Source of the DNA: Streptomyces agglomeratus
GTDB taxonomy: Bacteria > Actinomycetota > Actinomycetes > Streptomycetales > Streptomycetaceae
DNA length: 64,000 bases
Assembly: GCF_001746415.1 (NCBI RefSeq)
Contig: NZ_MEHJ01000001.1
Span: 62,001-126,000 of the forward strand
Reading direction: 5' to 3'
Position numbers and translations under genes: made by a program
The notes under the pieces: generated by a model
What the model was told of the DNA's origin: nothing
Databases searched by the model: none
Seen by the model: only the letters and a program-made list of their open reading frames with translations
In this document: piece by piece, positions 17,058-25,177 of the stretch
Numbering within the stretch: position 1 is the stretch's first letter
Layout: each line of letters opens with the position of its first letter

Positions 17058-17743
17058 CTACAGGGTGCGCAGGACGGCGACCACCTTTCCCAGGATGACG
17101 GCATCGTCGCCCGGGATCGGCTCGTAGGCCGGGTTGTGGGGCATCAGCCACACGCGGCCGTTCTCGCGGCGCAGGCGCTTGACGGTCGCCTCGCCGTCCA
17201 GCAGGGCGGCCACATGTCGCCGTGGTCCGCTGAATCGGCCTGCCTGACGGTGACCAAGTCACCGTCGCAGATCGCCGCGTCGATCATGCTGTCCCCGACC
17301 ACTTTCAACGCGAACAGGCGGCCCGCGCCGACCAATCGCCGCGGCAGGGTCAGAACGTCCTCCACGGTTTCCTCGGCGAGGATCGGGGCGCCGGCCGCGA
17401 TCCGGCCGACCAGGGGGACGTCGGCCATGGCCGGTGCCGACGAGGTGGTTGGTTGGGGGAAGTCGTCGGTCCAGCGAGTACGGACGCGGTAGGCGCACGG
17501 CCGGTTCGGGTCGCGATACAGGACCCCTTTGCGTTCCAGGGCCATGAGCTGGTGTGCGACGGAGGAGGTGCTGCTGAGCTTGACGGCGGCGCCGATCTCC
17601 CGCATCGAGGGCGGATCCCCCTGCCGGGCGACTTCCCGCTCGATGAACCGGATGATCGCGACCTGCCGGGGCGTGAGGCCGTCGGCGTCGACGTGGACGC
17701 CGGGCGGCCGACCAGGCCGACCTGCGGTTTCGGCAGCGTGCAT
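17058..17743 (-). pseudogene. lexA: LexA-type repressor, one-base frameshift
   Basis: ATG 17743 follows AAGGGGGGAGCACC. Residues 1 to 75 form the winged helix ([40 protein letters not shown]); the autocleavage Ala-Gly lies in [19 protein letters not shown] and the catalytic Ser in [15 protein letters not shown]. At about 17213 (CATGTGGCC, one G short) the phase changes; the second frame reads [20 protein letters not shown] with the catalytic Lys, then [18 protein letters not shown] and TAG at 17058. As read, the product loses the Lys and dimer interface. This is likely a paralogue rather than the housekeeping gene. A possible SOS box lies upstream. Confidence 0.8.
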
Positions 17744-17805
17744 GTGGTGCTCCCCCCTTGCGGGATCTTGCTTGGGGGGACAGTAACCCGCCAACCACGA
17801 CAAAG

Positions 17806-17819
17806 GGAACACTGTTTCG
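17806..17819 (-). promoter_or_regulatory. possible SOS box upstream of lexA
   Basis: GGAACACTGTTTCG (plus strand), or CGAAACAGTGTTCC on the minus strand, matches the actinobacterial LexA box CGAACN4GTTCG in 8 of 10 fixed positions. It lies 63 bp before the start codon, where autoregulation would be expected. Confidence 0.4.
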
Positions 17820-17966
17820 AAAACCTGAGGCGGCGCTGCATCGGACGGTCGAGGCGTGGCCTGCTATCCGCCGGGCTGGGCGCGGTTGAGTGCACTGACC
17901 TCGTCTGCCGTGCGTGCCCGGTCGCGGGCCCTGCGAGCGTCGCAGGGCCCGCCTCGATCGCGGTGG

Positions 17967-18677
17967 CTACCGGGCGTCGATCGCGTCGAGGTAGTCGTCT
18001 TCGTTCGTCTGGGGAAGCTTGCTGACGCTGTCGGTCAGGGCTGTGATCGCTTCGCCGAGGGTGACGGAGCCGAGGTCGACGACGAAGACGCCGTCGCGGT
18101 AGTGCCTGAAGCCGATCTTCTCCCACACCTTGGCGAGGGTGGCGATGGCGAGCGGGCGGGTCTCCTGGTCGTCCGGGTCGCTGGGGCCACCGTTGATCGG
18201 CGCTGGGAAGCAGGCGGTGCCCCGGCAGTCGGGGCTGAGCCTGTCGATCGCGCGTGCGGTGAGCAGTGCACCGAGGCCGAAGCCCTGCCAGGGCTTTTCC
18301 AGCCGGGCGTGGGTGAGGATCAGCATGCTGGAGTAGATCGGCTCGGTGAACTCGTCGAGGTCGTCCCTGAAATGGCCGGTGGAGGGGTCGAGGAGAGTCT
18401 CGGCCATCATGCCGAGGTCGCCGTCGTGCCCGTCCAGGACGCCGCACATGTCGCGGGTCCGGAAGGGATCGATGCGCACGAACTGGAAGTCACCGACGTG
18501 CTCGAGTGCCCCGCGGCCTTCGTGGTCGTAGATGTCAGCGGTGACGTTCCAGAAGCTGGGGCCGTCGTCCGGAGTGCTGTACCAGTCCTCGTGGTGGGTG
18601 TAGGTGAGCCGCATCATGTTCAGCGGTGCCGGCATCGTGCGGACGCCGGGTCCGGCACCGGTTTCGGTCGAGGTCAC
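17967..18677 (-). CDS. GNAT-like acetyltransferase
   Basis: 236 residues from GTG 18677, chosen because GGAG lies 7 nt upstream. The segment SMLILTHARLEKPWQGFGLG followed by ALLTARAIDRLSPDCRGTAC resembles the acetyl-CoA pyrophosphate loop and following helix of the GNAT fold, and the end (VWEKIGFRHYRDGVFVVDLG) is the typical last beta strands. The first 90 residues (FWNVTADIYDHEGRGALEHV) form a distinct N-terminal part. Substrate unknown. Monocistronic: neighbours are lexA (same strand, 220 bp away) and a divergent hypothetical gene. Confidence 0.6.
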   Translation of the reverse strand: MTSTETGAGPGVRTMPAPLNMMRLTYTHHEDWYSTPDDGPSFWNVTADIYDHEGRGALEHVGDFQFVRIDPFRTRDMCGVLDGHDGDLGMMAETLLDPSTGHFRDDLDEFTEPIYSSMLILTHARLEKPWQGFGLGALLTARAIDRLSPDCRGTACFPAPINGGPSDPDDQETRPLAIATLAKVWEKIGFRHYRDGVFVVDLGSVTLGEAITALTDSVSKLPQTNEDDYLDAIDAR

Positions 18678-19089
18678 AGGGAACTCCAGCGGTGTGGCGA
18701 TGATCGTGGTGCGGGCAGCGTCTGCGGGAAGGTCGGCGTGCCCGTGTCGACAGCCTGCCGTTCCCGGCGGGCCAGTGCGTCCAGTTGTGCCGGATTCCCC
18801 CGACCGGTGAGAACCAGCGGCCGGGTGCCGGTCATCGGTACAGCAGTCACACAGTCCGACGCATCCCCTACAAGGTTCGGCGAAGTCCTGCCGGGCGGGC
18901 CCTGCTCGCTGACGGGCCGCCATCTGCCAGGGCATCCGCGGGTGCGTGTCGGAGTCGGCCAGACGCGGCTCGGATTCATACACGAGATTCTGCTCTGGAT
19001 CAGCCAGTCCGGTGCGGCTGCTGCCCTGTCACACTGGCCTCGTGTGCGTCGCGGCGGGTGGCGTCGAGGGGGGAAGGAACTGACGCGGG
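18678..19089. other. no gene recognised
   Basis: About 410 bp between two divergent genes. Open frames exist on both strands but with inconsistent codon use; I see no terminator, repeat or RNA gene. Confidence 0.4.
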
Positions 19090-19389
19090 ATGCCCCGATG
19101 GATAGTGCTGGCCGTACCTGTTGCCGGTGTTGCTGAGACGGATCGTGAGACGCGGACCGTTACGGAATTCGAGGGCAGCGCAGAAGAGGCGGAGATGGCT
19201 CTCGTGCGGGCGGTGGACACCTTCGAGGACCGCTTGTGGAAGGTGCGCCGCCGAGAGATTTTCAAGTGCTCCGATCGGTCGTACTTCATCCGTATCCAGG
19301 GGCGTCTTACTACGTGCGGCTTCCTCATCCAGCTTGCTGAGCTGGTCCACGACTCCGACGCCAAGCCGGTGGTCCAACCGTTCGTCTGA
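19090..19389 (+). CDS. small hypothetical protein
   Basis: 99 codons from ATG 19090 with GGAAGG upstream. Mixed alpha/beta sequence (VTEFEGSAEEAEMALVRAVD, SYFIRIQGRLTTCGFLIQLA) with the repeated pattern of exposed Glu/Asp and buried Val/Leu of a small soluble domain. No family recognised. Confidence 0.55.
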   Translation: MPRWIVLAVPVAGVAETDRETRTVTEFEGSAEEAEMALVRAVDTFEDRLWKVRRREIFKCSDRSYFIRIQGRLTTCGFLIQLAELVHDSDAKPVVQPFV

Positions 19390-19522
19390 AGGCCGCCACC
19401 ATAGAGATGGTCTGGAGCCCGCTCGCGCGGGACCAGCGGGTGCACGCGCCGACGGCCACATGCCCATATGGGCCTTCCTGTTGCGAGCTTCGGTCCCTTT
19501 CAGCCCCTTTCCTGATACCCGT

Positions 19523-19615
19523 CCCGGCTCTGAGCTGCAGGTTCTACAGTGAGGCTCCGGTCAGGGACTGAAGGCTTCAGTCCCTGACCGCCTGCCCGCT
19601 CGCCTCAGAGCCGGG
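19523..19615. repeat. nested inverted repeats (93 bp cruciform-capable)
   Basis: Outer arms CCCGGCTCTGAG (19523-19534) and CTCAGAGCCGGG (19604-19615) are perfect. Between them GGTCAGGGACTGAAG (19559-19573) and CTTCAGTCCCTGACC (19575-19589) form a perfect 15-bp stem with a single-base loop. The inner hairpin has no trailing T run. It may be a bidirectional terminator or a protein-binding cruciform. Confidence 0.6.
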
Positions 19616-19764
19616 GCTTCGGGCCGCAGGCGCGCCCGCTGTGCCGGAGCGCGAATTCCTCTGGTGGGCTGCTGACACGCCCGTTCGGCCGGGCGCAGCG
19701 CGCTGTGCCCTGCTTGTCGTCGTACGGTCTGGCGGAAGGCCGCCTTTCAGACAGGACGGGCGGC

Positions 19765-19805
19765 TGCGGCCCTACGTTTTCATTCGCACGTGGCGTAGGG
19801 CCGCA
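19765..19805. repeat. hairpin
   Basis: TGCGGCCCTACG (19765-19776) and CGTAGGGCCGCA (19794-19805), perfect 12-bp arms with a 17-nt T-rich loop. Lies in non-coding DNA; role unknown. Confidence 0.5.
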
Positions 19806-19890
19806 CACCATAGCAAGGGCGGGGCGCCGCATCCCCGCGTCCCTCCGATTCCCCGGGCAGACCGTCGTGCGCCGCTTCGGCAACGCGAAC

Positions 19891-19918
19891 AGGCCCTCGA
19901 AGCGGGCTTCGAGGGCCT
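19891..19918. terminator. hairpin, possible terminator
   Basis: AGGCCCTCGAAGC and GCTTCGAGGGCCT are perfect 13-bp arms with a 2-nt loop. Third strong hairpin within 400 bp. The 19390-20160 interval otherwise holds no convincing gene, only a short reading (TFEELGSHSRGQLGYLTATS near 19950) that may be a gene fragment. Confidence 0.45.
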
Positions 19919-20160
19919 GCTGAATCTCGCTTGTCCATGTACGGTGCACCTTCGAGGAGTTGGGCAGCCACAGCCGCGGCCAGCTCGGCTACCTCACCGC
20001 CACGTCCCGAGTGCTCGACACCCCGGGCTGACTCGCCGCCCGGCCCTCGCCACAGGGCCGTTCACCCCGCCTCCGCCACGGGGCCGTCCACCCCGTGCGC
20101 CAACGGCGCCCGCAGCGGCCTGCCGCACCCCCGCCCAGGCGGTAGCCCTCATCTGCCGGG

Positions 20161-21471
20161 CTACGGCCGCGCTTCCGCCGCTGCCCCCGCGTCCGCATCG
20201 GCCGACTCCGTGGCACCCGCCGCCGGTTCAGGTCGCCTGCGCGAGGCGCGCAGGGTCAGCGCGGCGGCGGCGACCATGCCCACCACCGCGATGCCCGCAC
20301 CGGACAGGCGCAGCGTCCCGACCGCGCCGAGGCTGGCCACCAGCGGTCCGCCGAGCGCGGTGCCCAGGGGCACCGACAGCACCCGGACGGCGGAGCTCGC
20401 CGCGAGGGCCTGCGGCAGCAGCGCGCTGGGCGCCGAGCGCTGGAAGAGGGTGGTCGACAGCGACGAATACGGCGGCCAGAGCAGCCCGGCCATCCCGAAG
20501 CAGACGACCGACACGGCCGTTGGGGCACCCAGGCCCAGGGGGAGCATCAGCACGCCGAAGCCGATGACGATGCCGACCGTCGTGGGCCACAATCGCCACC
20601 GGCTGAGGAAGCCGGTGAGCACCGAACCCAACACCGCGCCGATGCCGAAGGCCGTGTAGAACGCTGCCAGCACACCGGCCGAGGCGCCCAGGTCGTCCGA
20701 CACGTGCAGCGGGAGCGCCACGTACACCGGGCCGAAGAGGAAGAAGAACACGAAGCTCAGGGCGAGGAGGCCGGACAGCGCGGGGATGCGCCGGATCACC
20801 GCGAAACCAGCCGTCCGCGAGGCCGTGTCGTCCTCGGGCTCCGGGACCGCGTCCTTGGGGACGGCGACGAGGAAGGTGACCGCAAGGACGAGGAACGTCG
20901 TCGCGTCCACGGCCAGCACCGTCGCCGGGCCCCCGAACACGATCAGCAGCGTGGCCAGCGGCGGCCCCACCACCGTGGCGATCGACCCCACACCGGACAG
21001 CACGGCGTTGCCCACCAGGTGATCGCGTTCCGGCAGCACTCTGGCGATCAGCGTGTAGACACCCGCCTGCCCCCAGGCATGCAGCACGGAGGAGACCGCG
21101 AGCAGCGCAACGTACCCCTCGATGCCGAGCGCGCCGAAGGCATGCAGCACCGGGATGGCCCCCAGCGCGCCCGCCCGCAACACCGCGTCCCAGCCAGCCA
21201 GTTGGGTGGGACGGCGGTGGCGCAGGAAGCGGCCGAGCAGCAGCGCGCCCACCGCCCCGGAGAGGGTGTAGGCGGCCGCCGCCAGCGCCACCCAGACGCC
21301 GCGCTCCGCGACCGGCGCCAGCTCAATCGCCAGCCAGCTCACCGCCACCACGGCCATGCCGTCACCCAGCGAGGAGACGGCGAACCCCGGGAGGACCCGC
21401 CGCAGCGTCGTGTGACTGATCACCGGCCAGTACGGCGAAGAGCGCATCACACGGCTCAGGTCCGGACCCAC
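20161..21471 (-). CDS. MFS transporter
   Basis: 436 codons from GTG 21471, which has GGAGG six bases upstream. About 12 hydrophobic helices; the loop after helix 2 reads LLLGRFLRHRRPTQLAGWDA, matching MFS motif A in degenerate form, and the family resembles enterobactin-exporter-like or macrolide-efflux MFS proteins (VISHTTLRRVLPGFAVSSLG, DGMAVVAVSWLAIELAP). Probably an inner-membrane drug or metabolite exporter; substrate unknown. The acidic/Ala-rich tail (SADADAGAAAEARP) is typical for Streptomyces. No obvious partner genes. Confidence 0.8.
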   Translation of the reverse strand: MGPDLSRVMRSSPYWPVISHTTLRRVLPGFAVSSLGDGMAVVAVSWLAIELAPVAERGVWVALAAAAYTLSGAVGALLLGRFLRHRRPTQLAGWDAVLRAGALGAIPVLHAFGALGIEGYVALLAVSSVLHAWGQAGVYTLIARVLPERDHLVGNAVLSGVGSIATVVGPPLATLLIVFGGPATVLAVDATTFLVLAVTFLVAVPKDAVPEPEDDTASRTAGFAVIRRIPALSGLLALSFVFFFLFGPVYVALPLHVSDDLGASAGVLAAFYTAFGIGAVLGSVLTGFLSRWRLWPTTVGIVIGFGVLMLPLGLGAPTAVSVVCFGMAGLLWPPYSSLSTTLFQRSAPSALLPQALAASSAVRVLSVPLGTALGGPLVASLGAVGTLRLSGAGIAVVGMVAAAALTLRASRRRPEPAAGATESADADAGAAAEARP

Positions 21472-21621
21472 GGGCTACCTCCACACGTCAACGGAACTGA
21501 CCCCACGACCCTTTCCCAGGGAACGGCAGGCGAGGTGGGTCTTCTCTTTCGGCATAAACGTCGTGCCCGGCGCGAACGGGCCCCGAAGTCCTAGCTCAGA
21601 CACCAGCCACAAAGTAGGTGG

Positions 21622-21709
21622 TCAGGACTTCGCGGCGGCGGTCTTCTTCGGCTGGCGGGGCACGGTCTTGGTCTTGTCGAGGTACCCGTACACCGTCGAT
21701 CGCGGCACC
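21622..21709 (-). pseudogene. C-terminal fragment of a resolvase-like HTH protein
   Basis: The minus strand reads VPRSTVYGYLDKTKTVPRQP then KKTAAAKS and stop. This is the recognition helix and basic tail seen at the end of Streptomyces recombinase or replication-associated HTH proteins. Upstream sequence does not continue the family, so only about 30 codons survive. Confidence 0.4.
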
Positions 21710-21845
21710 ACGGCTCGCACGCGGTGATTTCGGTTTTGAAGCCATGCACCCGCAGGGGTGCAGATCGCGGCGCAAGGCATCTACAGCCCCTCAGGGGTAG
21801 GTAGCATCCGGCGGCAACAATCAACTACGAGGAGAGCCGATCGCT

Positions 21846-22505
21846 ATGACTGAGAACAACACGCCCATTCAGAGCAGGTATGCGGAGCAGTATGCCGCCG
21901 ATCTGAAGGCGAACCGTGAGGAGCAGGCGGAGCTGCGTGGGCGTTTGAAGCAACTGCAGAGCGATGAGAAGTGGCTGGTGGTGCAGTTGCAGAACGCACC
22001 CGTGGCCGAGGAGACTGGTGCACCGGCCGAGGCTGAAGCACCGCAGGTTGTGCCGCGGCCGCGACAGGAGTCTGCGCCGGCGGCTGCCGCTCCTTCCGGC
22101 GCCAAGAAGAGGGTGGCGCGGACCAAGGCGTCGGCCAAGAGGGCGGTCGCGCCGAAGAAGAAGGCGTCTGTCACCGAGGCGCCGGCGAAGAAGGCCGCCA
22201 GGTCAGTCACCGAGGCCCCGAAGAGTGTCGAGCCGCCGCTGCACGAGGTTGTTCTGGGCGTTCTGCGTGCTCAGACCGGGCATCCGCACCTGGCCCGCGA
22301 GGTCCACACCGAACTCGCGGACAAGCACGGCCGGTCGACCTCTATCCAGGTGGTGCGCAACAGCCTGGAAAGCCTCGTCAAGAAGGGAAGCATCGAGAAG
22401 GAGAACAAGCAGAACTCGGTGATGTACACCGCGCCCGCCGCCGTCGAGTCGGTGCCCGAGTCGGCCGCCGAGAAGGCGAGCGAGAAGGTCCCGGCGGACG
22501 CCTAG
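21846..22505 (+). CDS. coiled-coil plus winged-helix DNA-binding protein
   Basis: 219 codons, ATG 21846 after GAGGAGAGCCGATCGCT. Residues 10 to 50 form a coiled coil (RYAEQYAADLKANREEQAEL, GRLKQLQSDEKWLVVQLQNA). Residues 75 to 120 are Lys/Ala/Pro-rich and histone-H1-like (KKRVARTKASAKRAVAPKKK). Residues 125 to 190 form a winged helix (LHEVVLGVLRAQTGHPHLAR, SIQVVRNSLESLVKKGSIEK). The last 25 residues are acidic. It could be a nucleoid-associated or BlaI-like regulator. It shares its coiled-coil/linker/wing order with the proteins at 2918 and 29594, but it is not next to an IS. Confidence 0.7.
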   Translation: MTENNTPIQSRYAEQYAADLKANREEQAELRGRLKQLQSDEKWLVVQLQNAPVAEETGAPAEAEAPQVVPRPRQESAPAAAAPSGAKKRVARTKASAKRAVAPKKKASVTEAPAKKAARSVTEAPKSVEPPLHEVVLGVLRAQTGHPHLAREVHTELADKHGRSTSIQVVRNSLESLVKKGSIEKENKQNSVMYTAPAAVESVPESAAEKASEKVPADA

Positions 22506-22876
22506 CCACTACCGCGACGACCGCTGCTGAGCGTCCTGAGCGACGATGACGCCTGGGCAGCAGCACGGTGACGGCCTCAAGTTGCCCCTCTCCCCGCCCC
22601 CGCCCGCACGGTCAGAGACGCAGGCGGCGGGTTGCGGGCCAGACGGCGACGCCTCCAGGTGGTGCTGCCCGCGTCGCCGGTGTGGGCGAGCTGCGCAGAG
22701 GGGGCGCGGGCAGCAGGTGGGCCGGGCCCCGACGCGGCGACGCCCGCCCGGTGTGCATCTGGCGAGAGGGCCTGGGCGGGCGCGCGCCGTGGTCGGTGAG
22801 CTGCCCAGTGGCGAGGCCGGTGTGCGCCGTGCGCGGAGCGCGTTGGTCCCAGCTGCGGCGCCGGGCGAGCAGCTGG
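22506..22876. other. no gene recognised
   Basis: 370 bp of very GC-rich DNA between convergent genes. Frames are open on both strands but carry no recognisable product; no strong terminator seen. Confidence 0.4.
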
Positions 22877-23242
22877 TCAGTTCATGTACACGCACTGGTA
22901 GGCGTAGGCCTTGGAGACCCAGGCGGTGGTGCCGGCCCGCATGCCGGTCTTCGACCTGGCGGACAGCTTGATCTTGACCCAGGACCGGGTGCTCGAGACG
23001 CGCGTCCCGTAGTCGAAGCGGTACAGCAGCCCGATCGACCTGTAGCTGGTGCCGGGGCCGGTGCGGAAGTTGACCCCGTTGCCCATCACGGTCCAGGTGG
23101 GGCAGGAGTTGGCCGCCTGAACCTGGGTGGAAGGGTTTGCGTGGGCGGCGGGGGCGGCCGCCATGGTGCCTGCGGCGCCCATCGCGACGGTCGCCACGGC
23201 GATGCCCGCACGCTGGATGATCTTGTTCTTGAGGTTGATCAC
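22877..23242 (-). CDS. secreted SH3-domain protein
   Basis: 121 residues from GTG 23242, preceded by CAGGAGAC. A signal peptide is clear: basic NLKNKIIQRAG, a hydrophobic core (IAVATVAMGAAGTMAA) and the cleavage-like AHA. The mature part has four Cys-free and two Cys positions and the bacterial SH3b signature NGVNFRTGPGTSYRSIGLLY, then WVKIKLSARSKTGMRAGTTA, WVSKAYAYQCVYMN. Such small proteins bind the cell wall or other secreted proteins in Streptomyces. Probably monocistronic; the next minus-strand gene begins 1.5 kb upstream. Confidence 0.8.
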   Translation of the reverse strand: MINLKNKIIQRAGIAVATVAMGAAGTMAAAPAAHANPSTQVQAANSCPTWTVMGNGVNFRTGPGTSYRSIGLLYRFDYGTRVSSTRSWVKIKLSARSKTGMRAGTTAWVSKAYAYQCVYMN

Positions 23243-23501
23243 GAAGTCTCCTGAGGAAAGGATGCGGTGGCCGGAGGGGCCTGCGGACGGGCGACACCGA
23301 CGGCGCGCGCGGCAACACCGGGGCGGGGGAACGCTCCAGCGGTTAGCCGCGGGCCGGCGGCTGTGCACGAGAGCCTGCGGGCGAACAGGGCCCTCGGACG
23401 GGGATGCGGTCTCCCGGTGCCAGGGCCCGGCACCGCAATCCCGGTCGCTGTTCCGGCAGATGGGAACCGTGCGACGGGCGCCACGTGGAAGCCGGTGTGG
23501 C

Positions 23502-24783
23502 TCACGCGGTTGCGGCTACCGGTGCGGGCGTGGTGGTGCGGGTGCTGAAGAGCAGCGCGCACAGGGCGGCGGCGAGCAGGGGGAGGGCGAAGTGGCCGCC
23601 GAGTGGTCCGGCCAGGGCGGTGCCCGCCGCGAGTCCCAGGCGCATGGCGCTGGAGAGCCAGCCGATGGCTTCGGTGGTGGTTCCCGACGGTGCCTGTGAG
23701 GTGAGGGTCAGGCTCGCCACGGTGAGCACGGGGACGAACAGGGCGCCGGGCAGGACGGCCAGGGCGAGGATCACCAGCGGCGGGGCGGGCGCGAGGAGCG
23801 GCAGCCAGCAGGTTGCGTACCCGGCGGCCAGCAGTATGAGGTGACGGGGTCCGGGTGCGGTGGAGGGCTGGTAGCGGGCGAACAGGATGCCGCCGAGGAG
23901 CCCGGCCGCGGAGAAGACCGCGGGCAGGGCGCCCGCCAGCCAGGCGGCGTGGTGGTGGTCGGACGCGGCGATCCCCGCAACGTCGAGGGCGCCGACGGTG
24001 GCGCCGAAGAAGACCAGGGCGGCCAGCAGAGGTCGCATTGCCGGGGGGGCGCAGTGCGCCGAGCCGGTCGCGGTGGCGCGGTACGGCTCGCCAGGTGCGC
24101 GTGGGCCGGGCGGTGGCGAAGGCTATGGATCCGGCCAGGGTGGCGGCGGCCGCCAAGGCGAGAGCTGCGGCCGGGGACAGCCAGCCGGCCATCGCGATGG
24201 CGAGCGCGGGCCCGGTGACGTAGACGATCTCCTGAGTGGAGGAGTCCAGGGTGTAGGCGGTGCGTACGTGGGCGGCGTCGGGCAGCAGGGTTGGCCACAG
24301 GGAGCGCAGGCCGCCTTCCAGTGGCGGGCATCCGGCTCCGGCCAGTGCGACGCACAGGGCTGCGAACGGCAGGTTGGAGGTGCCCGTGAGGGCCAGGGCG
24401 CTCAGCGCCGCCGCGGCAACCCCGGCTCCCAGGTGGCAGGGCAGCGGCAGACCGCGCAGGTCTGCCAGCCGCCCGAGCAGGGGCAGTCCGAGTGCGGGGG
24501 CGATGCCGTAGAGGGCGGCCAGCAGGCTGGCAGTGGCGAGGGAGTGGCCGTCTTCTTGTGCCGCCAGGATCAGGGCGACGGGCATCATTCCCAGTGGCAG
24601 GCGGCCCGCTACCGAGGCGATCAGCAGGCGGCTGCAATATCGGTGGTGCAGCACGGCGCGGAAGGACGGTGGTGTGCGGGGGGCCGGTGGCCCGGCGGCC
24701 GGCCCCAGGGGTGCGGGTGGCTGCGGCGCGGGGTCCGGGGCCAGGGTGGTGCTGGGTACGTCACGGACCTGCGCGTAGGCCAT
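23502..24783 (-). pseudogene. MFS transporter, frameshifted in a C7 run
   Basis: From ATG 24783: MAYAQVRDVPSTTLAPDPAP, then helices beginning RLLIASVAGRLPLGMMPVAL and the motif-A-like LLGRLADLRGLPLPCHLGAG. At about 24045 a run of seven C shifts the phase by one; with six C the reading continues LGALRPPAMRPLLAALVFFG, ATVGALDVAGIAASDHHHAA to the stop at 23502. Together about 427 residues and 12 hydrophobic helices, the normal size. A homopolymer miscall would also explain it. Substrate unknown. Confidence 0.75.
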
Positions 24784-25177
24784 CGCCTGCCTGCCTTTTC
24801 AAGAAAGGGGGGATCGGGGTGCCTGGAAGGAGGGAGCCGTCCGCACGTCGGATACCCGTGCGGACGGCGTGCGCCGTAGGGACGGCGGCAGCGGCTCGGG
24901 GGGACGGACCGCTGTGGCGAGAAGCCCAGCAGGGCCTGCAGCGGGCTTCAATGCCGCTTCCCCGCCAGCGGTCGGCTGCGGCCGCTTCGTGTCAGCACCT
25001 GGCGCGGCAAGCTGTACTGCCGGTCCGCCTCTTGAAGCCTGGTCGCAGGGCGTACGCGGCAGGGCGCGGTGATGGGTGGTGGACGGCGCCCGGTCGGCAG
25101 GGCATGACCCGCCGCTGGCGCCCTTCACGCAACGCGACACGTGAAGAGGGGATGGTGCAGCTGGGAGATGGTGGTGC
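24784..25177. other. no gene recognised
   Basis: About 390 bp between two minus-strand genes. The 5' region of the MFS gene has CTTTTCAAGAAAGGGGGG at 24796, a strong purine-rich tract that could include its ribosome binding site complement. Nothing else seen. Confidence 0.35.

Noticed and set aside
19955..20031. Short protein-like reading TFEELGSHSRGQLGYLTATS
   Set aside because: Too short and without start; at best a gene fragment of unknown family.
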